Part shown: piece after piece, positions 18,701-26,419 of the stretch | Numbering within the stretch: the first letter of the stretch is position 1 | Layout of the letters: each line of letters begins with the position of its first letter | Assembly (NCBI GenBank): GCA_018056685.1 | Contig: JAGPFC010000006.1 | Span: forward strand, 105,001 to 155,923 | From: Smithella sp. | Lineage (GTDB): Bacteria; Desulfobacterota; Syntrophia; Syntrophales; Smithellaceae | DNA length: 50,923 bases | Reading direction: 5' to 3' | Translations under genes and position numbers: made by a program | The notes under the pieces: model-generated | The model's database searches: none | The model's input: only the letters and a program-made list of their open reading frames with translations | Told to the model about the DNA's origin: nothing

Positions 18701-20130
18701 TTGCTCAACGTAATGGTCATGATCGAGACATCGTTGACATTGATGGTGCCCGGATTGAACCCCTTGGTCGCCGTCGGTGAGGTGAACACCGTCAGTGTGC
18801 CTGCTGCTGCCGCGACAGTTCCCGCATTGGTTGTGGCAATGGGCCCTGTGCTGTTGGCGTAGATGCCTGCTGCCGTTGCCGTGACCGGCGTCACAATGGA
18901 GCAGCTACCCGCAGCCGGAATGACACCTCCGCTCAGGATCAGTGAACTGCCGCCTGCCGTCATGGTGACCGTACCGCCGCAGGTATTGGTTGTCGGCGCC
19001 GCCGCGGTATTCTTCATGTTAGCGGAAGGATAATTATCCGTAAAAGCCACTCCGGTGATGGCTGTCGCATTGGGATTGGTCAGTGTGATGGTCATATCCG
19101 ACGTCCCGTTCGTCGCGATCGTTGCGGGAGTGAAATTCTTTGTTGCTGTTGGCGTGGTCAATGCCTCAACGACCACCGGAATCAGCAGTTCATTGGAAAG
19201 TACCGGTACCGTTTGAACGCTGATAATAGAAGAAATATTTCTGATGATATCTCCGTTGGCCGCGATGGGAGAAACCGTTACGCTGAACTTGACCGTACCG
19301 GACGTGCCCGGTTGAACCGTGCCCAGCGGCCATGTGATGGTGCGACCTGTAATGCTTCCCCCTCCGGTAATAGACCCGATAACCAGAGCCGTTTCCAGGG
19401 GAAGTTCATTGCTGATCACAACATTGTCTGCGGCAATATTGCCGATGTTACTGTAGCTGATCGTGTATTCAATAACGCCTGCCGGCGTTGTGCTGGTGAC
19501 CGAAGCCGTATCCACAATGACCAGGTTCGGCGCCGAGCCGACACTCGTTGTGAGCGATGCCGAGTCGCTGGCCCCATTCGTGGAAACAGCGCTGGCGGAA
19601 AAAGGAAGCACTGTGCCCGCCGGCGTGCCCCCCACCGGTGTCGTGGTGACGGTCAGGGTCAAGCTGCCCCCGGAGAGAATGTCACCCAGATTCCAGTTGA
19701 CGGCAGGAGGTGATGATACACCACCGTTGGAAGCGCCTAAAAATTGCAGATGAGCTGATAATAAAGCATTGGCCGTGACGGACGTTGCCGTAATATTCCC
19801 GGTATTTTCAATCGTAATCGTATAAGTCAGTGTTTGCCCGGGAGCAACGGGATTCGGACCGGCGACAGCCGTCACCTTCAGCAAAGGCGCTCCGGAAAGG
19901 TTGAAGGAAACCGAGTTGCTGGTTGAGGACAGGGCATTTCCTAAAGCGTCACCACCTCCGTTGACATCACGGTATGTGGCGGTGGCCGTATTGATTATGG
20001 GCGTGCCCGGGGGCGGGCTAAGCGCAACAGCGCCCGCTGTCCATAATGAAATCATGACAGCCAGAGCCATTGCGAACATCCGTCCCCACGGACACGCCAT
20101 TTCTGCTTTATGTCGCAGAAATCTAATCAT
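12748..20130 (-). CDS. Giant DUF11-repeat surface protein with C-terminal outer-membrane beta-barrel
   Basis: This 2460-residue protein begins with a signal peptide (about 1-36, ending AVALSP). Two DUF11 modules follow (about 85-330), then two near-duplicate ~125-residue modules starting TATKNFTP and TATKGFNP (about 333-578) and two more DUF11 modules (about 578-810). After two further beta-domains and a fifth DUF11 module (about 1030-1160) comes an SdrD_B-like module (GRVFIDRDGNGAVQKDSG, about 1165-1240). A Pro/Glu/Lys-rich disordered linker spans about 1285-1440, then Ig/Big_1-like domains. From about 1640 to the end the sequence alternates in the way of an outer-membrane barrel (GDYRTDLTETKLSAYSR, YEIQPGLTLKVKYLDEDD, LIDQLWLSAGYSFDRF). 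The last strand ends LKLRFKFDEKTLRK, so the usual terminal aromatic is eight residues in. It is probably a barrel displaying long adhesive stalks. A GAGG lies eight bases before the ATG. Confidence 0.85.
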   Translation of the reverse strand: MIRFLRHKAEMACPWGRMFAMALAVMISLWTAGAVALSPPPGTPIINTATATYRDVNGGGDALGNALSSTSNSVSFNLSGAPLLKVTAVAGPNPVAPGQTLTYTITIENTGNITATSVTANALLSAHLQFLGASNGGVSSPPAVNWNLGDILSGGSLTLTVTTTPVGGTPAGTVLPFSASAVSTNGASDSASLTTSVGSAPNLVIVDTASVTSTTPAGVIEYTISYSNIGNIAADNVVISNELPLETALVIGSITGGGSITGRTITWPLGTVQPGTSGTVKFSVTVSPIAANGDIIRNISSIISVQTVPVLSNELLIPVVVEALTTPTATKNFTPATIATNGTSDMTITLTNPNATAITGVAFTDNYPSANMKNTAAAPTTNTCGGTVTMTAGGSSLILSGGVIPAAGSCSIVTPVTATAAGIYANSTGPIATTNAGTVAAAAGTLTVFTSPTATKGFNPGTINVNDVSIMTITLSNPNTTTITGVAFSDAYPANMINTASALGSATNTCGGTLTLTNGGNALTLAGGTIPVSGSCAITVPVTATAAGTYTNNTGVISTDNAGSLASASASLQVNLPANASLQFTKSAQQGKVAPGAQVVYTFTVTNNGAVKVTGIVMEDPLPAGMTFVSTDVASTFNAGTVRWMIGDLLPGATRTVHLTAAVNATGTAGKDITNTASVTSVEAGGKTASATVPVGTPLLAIQKIVTTPVARPGNPLAFAIEIKNAGEVSVSNIMIRDALPTGISFVSADNGGTGQNNLVNWSVASLEPGAIVTVHLNAKVDIDFSGTAVSNTASVTATAVSELSSTVTKMITPRTPGEVGFFDANWQPAYGYMSGDKINIQVKDADQNLDPGVIDKVTVVLTNPATGDSETIILLETGPDTGIFRTSIPSTLEASTGSDGKLTVEPNSRIEVTYTDNLDAAPVHVAMALIDPSGIVFNSINGNPVSGAIVTLRNWNHETGTCDLESWPSLPPGQVNPAEATGDDGRFAFPLVPAGDYCFQTAPPAGYTFPSVVPDPDLPEGFTIGDGSRGGKFSLRIGDPALISDVPVDPPPGRLTITKTANKTTASIGDIIIYTLTVTTNGEAPVKSIVVTDIMPHGITYIRKSSQFDEKDTEDPEAKGKRTLAWKVADLGANSSFTINYRAVVGPDTQTGEAINYVSASGISLGKTVVSNKASFKIKITEGVFTTRGTIIGRVFIDRDGNGAVQKDSGIGNVALYLEDGTRVITDKAGKFSISGIPAGTHVLRLDETSLPKNLIPKPGTNRFMRSGTSQFVDMTPGGLFKANFALDKKEEEIKPQEVQKKSEPAAENNLPAKENKEQAPPVTEKQEQAIQDGPSSENTPVKTPAEQKNDNNTSVNVTDEVAASSNTANLAETFFADSEVSYEGSDAPSSSQPEIKGEEQQASNAADNTQTARDAAGMMGSSAQEKQLSEQILLMTPELEFLKPLDQSSTTRDSIRVLVKFPMDTVLKLTVNGDEVSDDHVGTKATNKKGKVEVYEFIDIKLKRGEENLIKAVVKDLFGIVRAEKQIRVSVSGQPQRLAVKPDRKEAMADGESRINVTVSVEDNKGQAVADFPTVSVGVSSGEILEKDADPANDGHQILCQKGIAHFTIIAPRETGEAKIYAQASELKAEADIYFVPNQRPLFLVGLGEIVLGHGRSSGDLRYLKDRTFFDEGTYLDGRGAFFMKGNIYKDFVLTAAYDSNKQHTDELFRESDTRLDSEDKYPAYGDESKTGYEALSRENLYVKLEKNKSYLLYGDYRTDLTETKLSAYSRSFNGLKVEVNTDQFKLRSFGTHTDQSQVVDTIPGKGISGLYYLNSNQIIDGSERIVVETRDRLQPDRIIHKAPQSRGSDYEIDYGLGTLLFKEPIPSHDADGNPLYIVATYEGIGEGDKYFIYGGRGAYKPNKMLEIGATGIVEENAIKNSHLMGTDLTLHLPLKTTLKAEYANTRGLFDINSDFVSKTGEGWFVDVKSRPLDKLSLNGYYQTLSDYFGNPSATDAVRGTEKWGLDAAYEIQPGLTLKVKYLDEDDRINNTSRTLASADVTKKFKKTTIGLEVSHEESDNLTKTPAQTPYTPGGLLNGVPFLNSYETPDKATYIKLALEREILPNLSLSLSHKQDVGEDALSLTQGGLNYKFNQQTRLYVREEYAKYQDSKQTRTLIGAESEILKNTTVFNEYRLADSSAGSRNQQVVGLKNKYHIADGVTANLTAEYLSTLSGEKNENEPDAYAVSAGVEYLPKKDVKLTGRAEHRHEMTDDGKDSYLAEMAMAYKINPDYTLLLRERYFLEQGGVSAEDHTSRLMAGIAYRPLDNDRFNALSKIEYKYSKQSSAKPSNTTNAFIISTEGLYQINQDLQFMGKYAGKLEKDDCFSSYTDLYAARIIYDLNDRFDIGAEYRLLTSHLTDTRLHGGSIELGYRLIDQLWLSAGYSFDRFDQDLAGDSYNGDGPYLKLRFKFDEKTLRK

Positions 20131-20166
20131 GCGGGAAACCTCAACCTCTTAAAATCATCACGATCG

Positions 20167-22050
20167 TTAATTGACCGTGACCTGGAACTCAAAGACCCAT
20201 GTTCCGGAAGGACCAAGGGTCAAGGCGCTGCCATCCGGTACGACGATAGCGTTGCTGCCTGAGTTGAATTCTGCCCCGTCACCATCCGTTGCGTCGGTTC
20301 GCCCCGTCAGCGTGGCCACGCTTGAACCGGTTCTAATCGTGCCTGCCTTATAGGTTGTGAAATTGGGCACAATGTCCGTGAGCACGACGACGGTTGCATT
20401 TCCGTTACCGGAATTGGTGGTCGTGACCTGATAGGTAATGACCGATCCGGGAACAATCACACATGGAGAACCGTTAACCGGATTGGTCGCCGTGCAGAGC
20501 GCTCCTCCTCCCGGGGGCTCAACAGCGATGATGGCCTTGGTCATGGAAAGGATCGGAGCCTTGACCGTTGTTGTAAAAGACAACGAATCAGTTTTCGTCG
20601 GATCGTTGACGGAAGCAGCGGAAATTGTTACCGTGTCCGTTGTTCCATTCGCTGTTCCCGGAGGAACTGTCGCTACAGCCAGCAGGTGGATTGACCCGCC
20701 GTTCAAGGCCAGAGTATTGGTGTCAATGATGCCGTCACCATTGGTGTCGGTCAGCAGATAATCTCCATCATTGCCGGGAATGCCGTCACCGTTGGAATCT
20801 ACCCAGATCTTCCATGTCCATCCCTGAGTCGAGGTGATGCCGGTGATGTTGATCACGTCGTCGGCGTTACCGTTGTTTGTTGCCGTGAAGGGATAGACCA
20901 CCTGATCACTTGGGTTAACCGTCTGAGGTGCGGCTGTGGAATTCAAATCGATCGTAGCTGCTGTGGAGACCAGACAGGTATCTCCGTTGGTCTGTGCTGA
21001 AATAGTGCTGGTACCGGACGTGTAGGACACGTTTGCCTGATTGACAACGGCGCTGCCCGACGGGGTGCCCTCGTTGAGTGTCGCCTGAAACTCGATGGCC
21101 CAGGTTTGTCCGTGAGGGATGGTCAGAGCATCTCCATCAGGAGCAATGATCTGTTTCAAACCCGCATTATATCTGGCGGCATCGGTATCGTCAGCGTCTG
21201 TCATATTTACCCAGCCTGCTCCGTTGACATTGACACGTATGGTTCCGGGTTTGTAGGTAACACTTGCCGGCAGTGGGTCTATTATGGTTACGCCGGTGCC
21301 ATCGGTGGAACCGCTATTGGTCAGTGTAATAGTATAAGTAATGACATCACCCGGCTTAAGATAGGTCGGATTACCCACAGGGGTATGGGTCTTGGCCGCT
21401 GAAATGACGGCTGCCAGGACGGTCGTTGTGTAGGTTCCTGTTGCCGTCTTGGTGCCTCCGGGAGAACCTACGGAACCGTCGGATGTCGTTACAACTGTGA
21501 TCACGTCACTCGATCCGTTGGGAGCCGTAGCTGAATCTGGTACGGTCACTTCAATGATGACATCGTAGTCGTCATCCGGTTGAATCAAAACAGGATTACC
21601 AGCTCCATCAACCGTCTTGTAGGTTTTCGACCCCGGTGATGTTTCCGTGAGCAGAATATCTCCCGCATTGTACAGGTGGTCATTGTTGACATCATAAAAC
21701 ATTCGAACCGATGTTGGTGTCCAGTCACCTGATGTGGCATAGGTGAAAGTCTGCGTGTCGGGACCGTTGCCATTGTTAAACAACTGGCAAAGGAAGTAGA
21801 TGACATCGCCATTCTTGGCTGCCGATGTGATTGTCGGCGGAACGATGCTGACAGCATACACCTGGGTGACTGTCATGGATACTGTGTTGGAAAATACACG
21901 GGTCATCGCATTTCCATTGGCGTCCTTGTAGTCACCGTACGCCTGGTTGGAAATGACAGTACCGGCTGTCGTTCCTGCCGCCATAGCCGGCGGCGCCGTA
22001 ACCACTGCCAGAAACAGCAGTACGGCAAGGGTTAAAAATAGTTTCCGCAT
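20167..22050 (-). CDS. Exported DUF11-repeat protein
   Basis: This 627-residue protein has a signal peptide (residues 1-24, ending AMAAG). Its start (VISNQAYGDYKDANGNAM) resembles the first mature residues of the giant downstream protein. About four beta-sandwich modules of the DUF11 type follow (VITYTITLTNSGSTDGTGVT, VVYPFTATNNGNADDVINIT, VITYQVTTTNSGNGNATVVV). Two Asp-rich loops (DSNGDGIPGNDGDYL and DTNGDGIIDT) look like calcium-binding loops. There is no barrel, transmembrane anchor or sorting tail, so it is probably secreted or assembled onto a partner such as the barrel protein 36 bp downstream. A perfect AAGGAGGT precedes the ATG. Confidence 0.8.
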   Translation of the reverse strand: MRKLFLTLAVLLFLAVVTAPPAMAAGTTAGTVISNQAYGDYKDANGNAMTRVFSNTVSMTVTQVYAVSIVPPTITSAAKNGDVIYFLCQLFNNGNGPDTQTFTYATSGDWTPTSVRMFYDVNNDHLYNAGDILLTETSPGSKTYKTVDGAGNPVLIQPDDDYDVIIEVTVPDSATAPNGSSDVITVVTTSDGSVGSPGGTKTATGTYTTTVLAAVISAAKTHTPVGNPTYLKPGDVITYTITLTNSGSTDGTGVTIIDPLPASVTYKPGTIRVNVNGAGWVNMTDADDTDAARYNAGLKQIIAPDGDALTIPHGQTWAIEFQATLNEGTPSGSAVVNQANVSYTSGTSTISAQTNGDTCLVSTAATIDLNSTAAPQTVNPSDQVVYPFTATNNGNADDVINITGITSTQGWTWKIWVDSNGDGIPGNDGDYLLTDTNGDGIIDTNTLALNGGSIHLLAVATVPPGTANGTTDTVTISAASVNDPTKTDSLSFTTTVKAPILSMTKAIIAVEPPGGGALCTATNPVNGSPCVIVPGSVITYQVTTTNSGNGNATVVVLTDIVPNFTTYKAGTIRTGSSVATLTGRTDATDGDGAEFNSGSNAIVVPDGSALTLGPSGTWVFEFQVTVN

Positions 22051-22130
22051 GATTTTTTTACCTCCTTAAATTTTTTGTTCTTGATTAAATTCATCTTACT
22101 ACGAAACCTTTATCCATCTTTACTTATGCT

Positions 22131-22649
22131 TTATTTTACCTTGACTTTAAAGCTGACCTGTCCGGACTGGCCTGCCGGTACCGGCTTCTTTAAGGCCCAT
22201 TTAATATGCTTGTATTGATCCGCCGTTACATTTTTCGTTCCCATGGTGCCGTCCGGCTTTTTGAAAAGTGTCGTGATCGGCGGCTTGTGCCAGGAAAGAC
22301 CATTGTCAATGCTATAGGTTATTTCAGCGTCTTTTCCTTCGGCTGTGTTTTCAATATAGCTCACACCGGCCGGAACGGGATCAACGATGACGGCGTCCAC
22401 AACAGGTCCCTTGCCAGAGTTGGTATAGGTGATGGTATAAATCACTATGTCCCCGGGGTTGGCCTTTTCCAGTGGAATTCTTTTAATCTCGATCTTCCCG
22501 TCCTTTTTGGTCTTGACTTCTTTTTCCGCCGTTGTCTTTAACGTCAGTTTGGCATTTTCCTGCTGGGCGTGGACGATGCCGGTGAGCAAAAAACAAGCGG
22601 TTAGGAAAAAAATGAAAATCAGGAATTTCCTCGGCAATAAAAATTTCAT
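22131..22649 (-). CDS. Small exported single-DUF11 protein
   Basis: A signal peptide (residues 1-28, ending VHAQQ) is followed by one DUF11 module: PGDIVIYTITYTNSGKGP, then DAVIVDPVPAGVSYIENT. The domain ends near the C-terminus (SGQVSFKVKVK) with nothing after it. The short 172-residue size against the multi-module neighbours suggests an accessory or capping subunit, but that is inference. AAAGGAGGT before the ATG is a strong ribosome site. It sits in the same-strand run of DUF11 genes (51 bp after the gene upstream and 80 bp before the next) and is probably cotranscribed. Confidence 0.8.
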   Translation of the reverse strand: MKFLLPRKFLIFIFFLTACFLLTGIVHAQQENAKLTLKTTAEKEVKTKKDGKIEIKRIPLEKANPGDIVIYTITYTNSGKGPVVDAVIVDPVPAGVSYIENTAEGKDAEITYSIDNGLSWHKPPITTLFKKPDGTMGTKNVTADQYKHIKWALKKPVPAGQSGQVSFKVKVK

Positions 22650-22700
22650 TTCTGACTACCTCCTTTCCTCAACTTTTTTATAAATTTCTGATCAATCTTT

Positions 22701-25700
22701 TTAGTTGATGGTTACCTTAAAATATACTTTTCCCTCATCACTGCCGGAATTGGGCACGCCATTGTCGGCATCGACTGTGGTGATGGTAAAAATAACACTC
22801 GGGTTGCTAAATTGACCGGCATCGTCACCCGCCGCATCCGTCAAAGGTGTTGCCGTTGCGTAAGTGGAAGCGGCGTTGCCGCTTCTGAGACTGCCGGCCA
22901 CATAAGTTGTATTCAGAGGAATGGTATCACCGATGATCAGGTTCGAAGCGGCGCTACCCCCGATATTTCGATAATACACCGTATAGATCACTTCCTGTCC
23001 CGGTGTCACTGTTGTTACATCGGCGCTTTTCGTCAGCGTAATTTCGGGTGTGGAAGAGTTCGTATCCGTGGCGGTGTTGTTTCCGGGAACCGGATCGGTC
23101 ACGCCGCTTGGCGGCGAGACCGTTACGGTATTGACAAAGGTTCCCTTGACGGATGCGTCAACGGTTCCCTTAAGTGTAAGAACGACGCTTTGTCCCGGCA
23201 TGAGATTTAGTCCTGTCCAGAGGCCTGTGGCTTCATTGTAAACACCCTGTGCCGGAGTAAAGACCGGGCTCTGCAAAAGAGCCGGCAACGTGTCTATAAC
23301 GGTTAAACTGTCCACACGACTTGGTCCGTTGTTGATCACCGTAATCGTGTAAGTGATCGGGCTCCCCGGTGTGACCGATGTTTTCCCGTCCGTCTTCGTG
23401 ATGGCCAGATCCGCCTGATAGGTCAGGGTATCTATATCGGACGCCGTGTTATTGCCCGTGTTGGTATCCTGTACACCGGGCGAGGTGGCAACCGTCGCAG
23501 AGACTGTAACGCTGCCTGTTGCCGCCGGTGAAATTGTGCCCGCAATGTTCAGCGTGATGCTGGCACCGGAGGGCAGGCTTAATCCCGTCCATGCTCCCGT
23601 ATTTTTATCGTAAATGCCGGTTGACGGCGTCCAGACCGCATTGAGAATTGTTGACGGCAGGGTGACATCCAGATCCAGACTGATAATGCTATCCGGGCCA
23701 TTGTTGGTTACGGTTACTAGATAATTGACGGGTGTTCCGGCAACAGCGGTGGCTAGACCATCCGTGATGGCCACGCTGAGATCCGCCTGTACCGGGGGAT
23801 TGGTCAGGGGAACCACGATAGCCGGAGCGGGACCGGAACCATCGGGATCAACGGTGGCAATGTTAGTGATAATCTCCGGTGGTGTCGGATTAATCGTGAC
23901 CTGAAAAGTAACGGTTGCCGTTTCTCCAATCTTGATCACTCCGGCGCCGCCGCTAGGACTGTTAACCAATCGTGCGGAGGCAAAGGGCATCATTCCGCCG
24001 ACATCAGGCATTGCGACGCCGTTCATGGTCGTACTATTGGGAACATAAGTTGTTCCTGCCGGAATCGGATCGGCCAGCGTCGTACCGCTTGAATCGGCCG
24101 TGCCCGTATTGGGTATGGTGATGGTGTAAGTCACTGTTCCGCCCGGCAACACCTTGCCCGGTGGATTGGCCGATTTGGTCGGTTGCAGCCGCACGGTGCC
24201 CGATGTGGTAACATTGGTCGTCGTCGTTCCGTTATTGAGGGGAAAGCCGGCGCAACTTTGATATTCATAGGTCCAGGAAGCCTGTCCCTGAAAGGTTGCT
24301 GTGGCCGGTGGCAGCGGTATCGAGACCACTTGAACCTGATAGGAAACCACCTTGGAAGCCCCAGCCGCAACCGTGCCGAGGTTGATACCGTTGGCCGGGT
24401 TTGCACCTGTTTGAACGATCCCGCCAATCTTAAAACTATCTGTTACAAAGACCGTCCCGGCCGGGGGACTGGATGTAAAAATTACATTTAGGGCGTCTGC
24501 TGATCCTGCCGAGTTGTTCAAAGTGGCCGTGTAGGTCAGAATGTCTCCAAGGTAGGTCGTTGATTTGTCCACCGCCAAGACAGACGTGGGGAAAATAGGC
24601 GCTCCAACGTTGATCTGCAGGCCGATGGTGGAGATGGTATAGCGGTCACCCGTGGTTGTTCCTCTTGCGTAGGCCGTGTTTTGGTTGGCCTGCATCCGGG
24701 CAGAAACATCCACATTCGTAATGTCCCAGCCCTGACGACGCCCGCTGCTATTGGATCCGGGGGTGTGGTTCAATGTGCCAAATGTCCCGGCCGTGTCGAG
24801 GGCGCCACTGTCCTGATTGATTTGTGAAGCAAAGAAATTATTCACAGGATTGTTGGTGCCGGAAACAGCAGCCAGCGTACCGATTGTCGGTCCGAATTGC
24901 ATCTGATCTCCGGTGATGTTTGAATCGCCTTCTATCGCTGAAACCATCATGCGGGCACTGATCGTGCCGGATCCCGGTGTGCAGAATCCGGTTACGGAAG
25001 AGGTGGTGGAAACCGCAGTACTGGTCAGTTCCGCCCCGACAAAAATTGTCATATTCCGGGCGGGGAGTGATGGATTGCCGTAAATGACGGCCAGCGTCCA
25101 ACCGGCGGCATTGGCGTTTTCTTCCGAAGTACCCTCGGTGCCAGGCACGCCGCCCACGGTATAAGACCCCGCGCCGCCCGCCTGCACATACGATGTCACA
25201 TCGGCGGAACGGACGTAATAATATTCACCCGAGCCGGTTGTGAAAGCCGTGCTTGGTGATGGGCTTACACTGGTGCTGCCAAAAGGTCCGGAAAAAGTGA
25301 CAGCATTGTTTAGCGAACCGCTGACATTTTGTCCGCCGTAATTGTAGCTGCCACCCCAGATAAGTTCGGCGTAAAGGACTGTGCTTCCGGCCGGCAGGCG
25401 CAGTTGCGCCGCGGAAGCGTTGAGTGTCCAGTTATTGGTGGTTGGTATAGGATAGCTGCCGTCTTGTGATGTCGGGTTTTTTGAGGCCATGAACGTACCG
25501 ATGGACCCGTTTGTGCCTGGTGCATTGGTAGCGCTGGCCTTGCTCAAGCCCAGCGCGTTACCCGTGTAGGTCATGCCGCCGTTGGCGATGGTGGTGTAGC
25601 GTTTCACGTAGGCGGCATGCAGGGGAGAAGCACAGACGGTTAGAAAAAATCCGATAACCAGAACACACACAAGCAAAGATACCGGGGAATGAAGGGCTTT

Positions 25701-25754
25701 GGACGAATAGCCTTTCTGAAAAAATTGCCCTGATATGAACCTGGTAATCTTCAA
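22701..25754 (-). CDS. Exported DUF11-repeat adhesin-like protein
   Basis: This 1017-residue protein opens with TTG at 25754, preceded by AAGGA at good distance. A long signal region has its hydrophobic core at about residues 26-43 (ending PLHAAY). An N-terminal beta-rich domain of about 330 residues (AELIWGGSYNYGG, GWTLAVIYGNP, QGWDITNVDVSARM) resembles the DUF3344-type surface domain, a low-certainty match. About five DUF11 modules follow (from about 385, 525, 655, 785 and 905), each with a YTxTxxNxG core and a D(x)4P(x)GT step. No membrane anchor follows. It is the first structural gene after the Fur-like regulator (30 bp gap) and probably a cell-surface or matrix protein. Confidence 0.8.
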   Translation of the reverse strand: MKITRFISGQFFQKGYSSKALHSPVSLLVCVLVIGFFLTVCASPLHAAYVKRYTTIANGGMTYTGNALGLSKASATNAPGTNGSIGTFMASKNPTSQDGSYPIPTTNNWTLNASAAQLRLPAGSTVLYAELIWGGSYNYGGQNVSGSLNNAVTFSGPFGSTSVSPSPSTAFTTGSGEYYYVRSADVTSYVQAGGAGSYTVGGVPGTEGTSEENANAAGWTLAVIYGNPSLPARNMTIFVGAELTSTAVSTTSSVTGFCTPGSGTISARMMVSAIEGDSNITGDQMQFGPTIGTLAAVSGTNNPVNNFFASQINQDSGALDTAGTFGTLNHTPGSNSSGRRQGWDITNVDVSARMQANQNTAYARGTTTGDRYTISTIGLQINVGAPIFPTSVLAVDKSTTYLGDILTYTATLNNSAGSADALNVIFTSSPPAGTVFVTDSFKIGGIVQTGANPANGINLGTVAAGASKVVSYQVQVVSIPLPPATATFQGQASWTYEYQSCAGFPLNNGTTTTNVTTSGTVRLQPTKSANPPGKVLPGGTVTYTITIPNTGTADSSGTTLADPIPAGTTYVPNSTTMNGVAMPDVGGMMPFASARLVNSPSGGAGVIKIGETATVTFQVTINPTPPEIITNIATVDPDGSGPAPAIVVPLTNPPVQADLSVAITDGLATAVAGTPVNYLVTVTNNGPDSIISLDLDVTLPSTILNAVWTPSTGIYDKNTGAWTGLSLPSGASITLNIAGTISPAATGSVTVSATVATSPGVQDTNTGNNTASDIDTLTYQADLAITKTDGKTSVTPGSPITYTITVINNGPSRVDSLTVIDTLPALLQSPVFTPAQGVYNEATGLWTGLNLMPGQSVVLTLKGTVDASVKGTFVNTVTVSPPSGVTDPVPGNNTATDTNSSTPEITLTKSADVTTVTPGQEVIYTVYYRNIGGSAASNLIIGDTIPLNTTYVAGSLRSGNAASTYATATPLTDAAGDDAGQFSNPSVIFTITTVDADNGVPNSGSDEGKVYFKVTIN

Positions 25755-25784
25755 AGTCAGATCCTTAACGTTTTGATTTCAGCT

Positions 25785-26198
25785 TTAACGTTTGATGTTT
25801 GTGCCCTGTTTTTCTGTTTTGGATTTACAACCAGGACAAATTCCGTAAATAATGACAGACATTTCATCAATGTCGAATCCCTGTCTTTGCTCTTCAGAAA
25901 TTTCTGCTTGCCGGGCGATTTGAATATCCGCAACGGCTCCGCATTCTCTGCAAATCAGATGATGATGTAAAGTTACGTCGGGATCGAATCTTGCACTCAA
26001 TTTTCCACCAGTGGGCAATTCACGGATCAAATTATATTTCTTCATCATTTGAAGTGTGTTGTAAACAGTCGCTAAAGATATTTTTTTCGTTTTCTTGGAA
26101 ACCGCTTCGTAGATTTCTCCTACGGATGGATGGGATTTATTCCCGGTCAGATATTCGTCGATGGCCATTCTTTGACTTGTTAGATGATGCTTTTTCAT
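25785..26198 (-). CDS. Fur/PerR-family transcriptional regulator
   Basis: This 137-residue protein has the winged-helix domain of the Fur family (ISLATVYNTLQMMKKYNLI, recognition helix around residues 40-58) and the C-terminal dimer domain. The structural zinc ligands are present as two pairs: Cys83-Cys86 (ICRECG) and Cys121-Cys124 (CPGCKS). A His cluster (LHHHLIC, 78-80) and Asp residues before it could form the regulatory metal site; the pattern RFDPDVTLHHH is closer to PerR-type proteins than to classical Fur, but peroxide versus iron sensing cannot be decided. It sits 30 bp upstream of the DUF11 genes on the same strand, with a palindrome in its own promoter, so it is probably autoregulated and controls the DUF11 operon. 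Confidence 0.9.
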   Translation of the reverse strand: MKKHHLTSQRMAIDEYLTGNKSHPSVGEIYEAVSKKTKKISLATVYNTLQMMKKYNLIRELPTGGKLSARFDPDVTLHHHLICRECGAVADIQIARQAEISEEQRQGFDIDEMSVIIYGICPGCKSKTEKQGTNIKR

Positions 26199-26222
26199 TG
26201 AGCAATCAACCTCGAATTTGGG

Positions 26223-26254
26223 TTTAGAATATTTCTAAACTTAGATTTTGTCAA
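26223..26254 (-). promoter_or_regulatory. Promoter overlapped by a Fur/PerR-box-like palindrome
   Basis: On the minus strand TTGACA (26249-26254) and TATTCT (26226-26231) are spaced by 17 bp. The -10 box lies inside a perfect palindrome at 26223-26239, with arms TTTAGAA and TTCTAAA around a 3-bp centre. The inner 15 bp match the PerR-box consensus TTATAATnATTATAA at 11 of 14 defined positions. Binding here would block RNA polymerase, as expected for autorepression of the regulator and the genes read through from it. Confidence 0.7.
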
Positions 26255-26419
26255 GAATTTTATTACTATTTTTACATCTTACCCCCCCATGATAAGTATT
26301 TGTTATTGCTTAATAAAGTATTAATCAGGAAGTAAAATGAGGCCAAGTTATGCTGAAATTAGTGGGAGATAAAATTAAAAAAAACTTTTTCAAAATGAAA
26401 TTTTCAAAAGATGAAAAAA

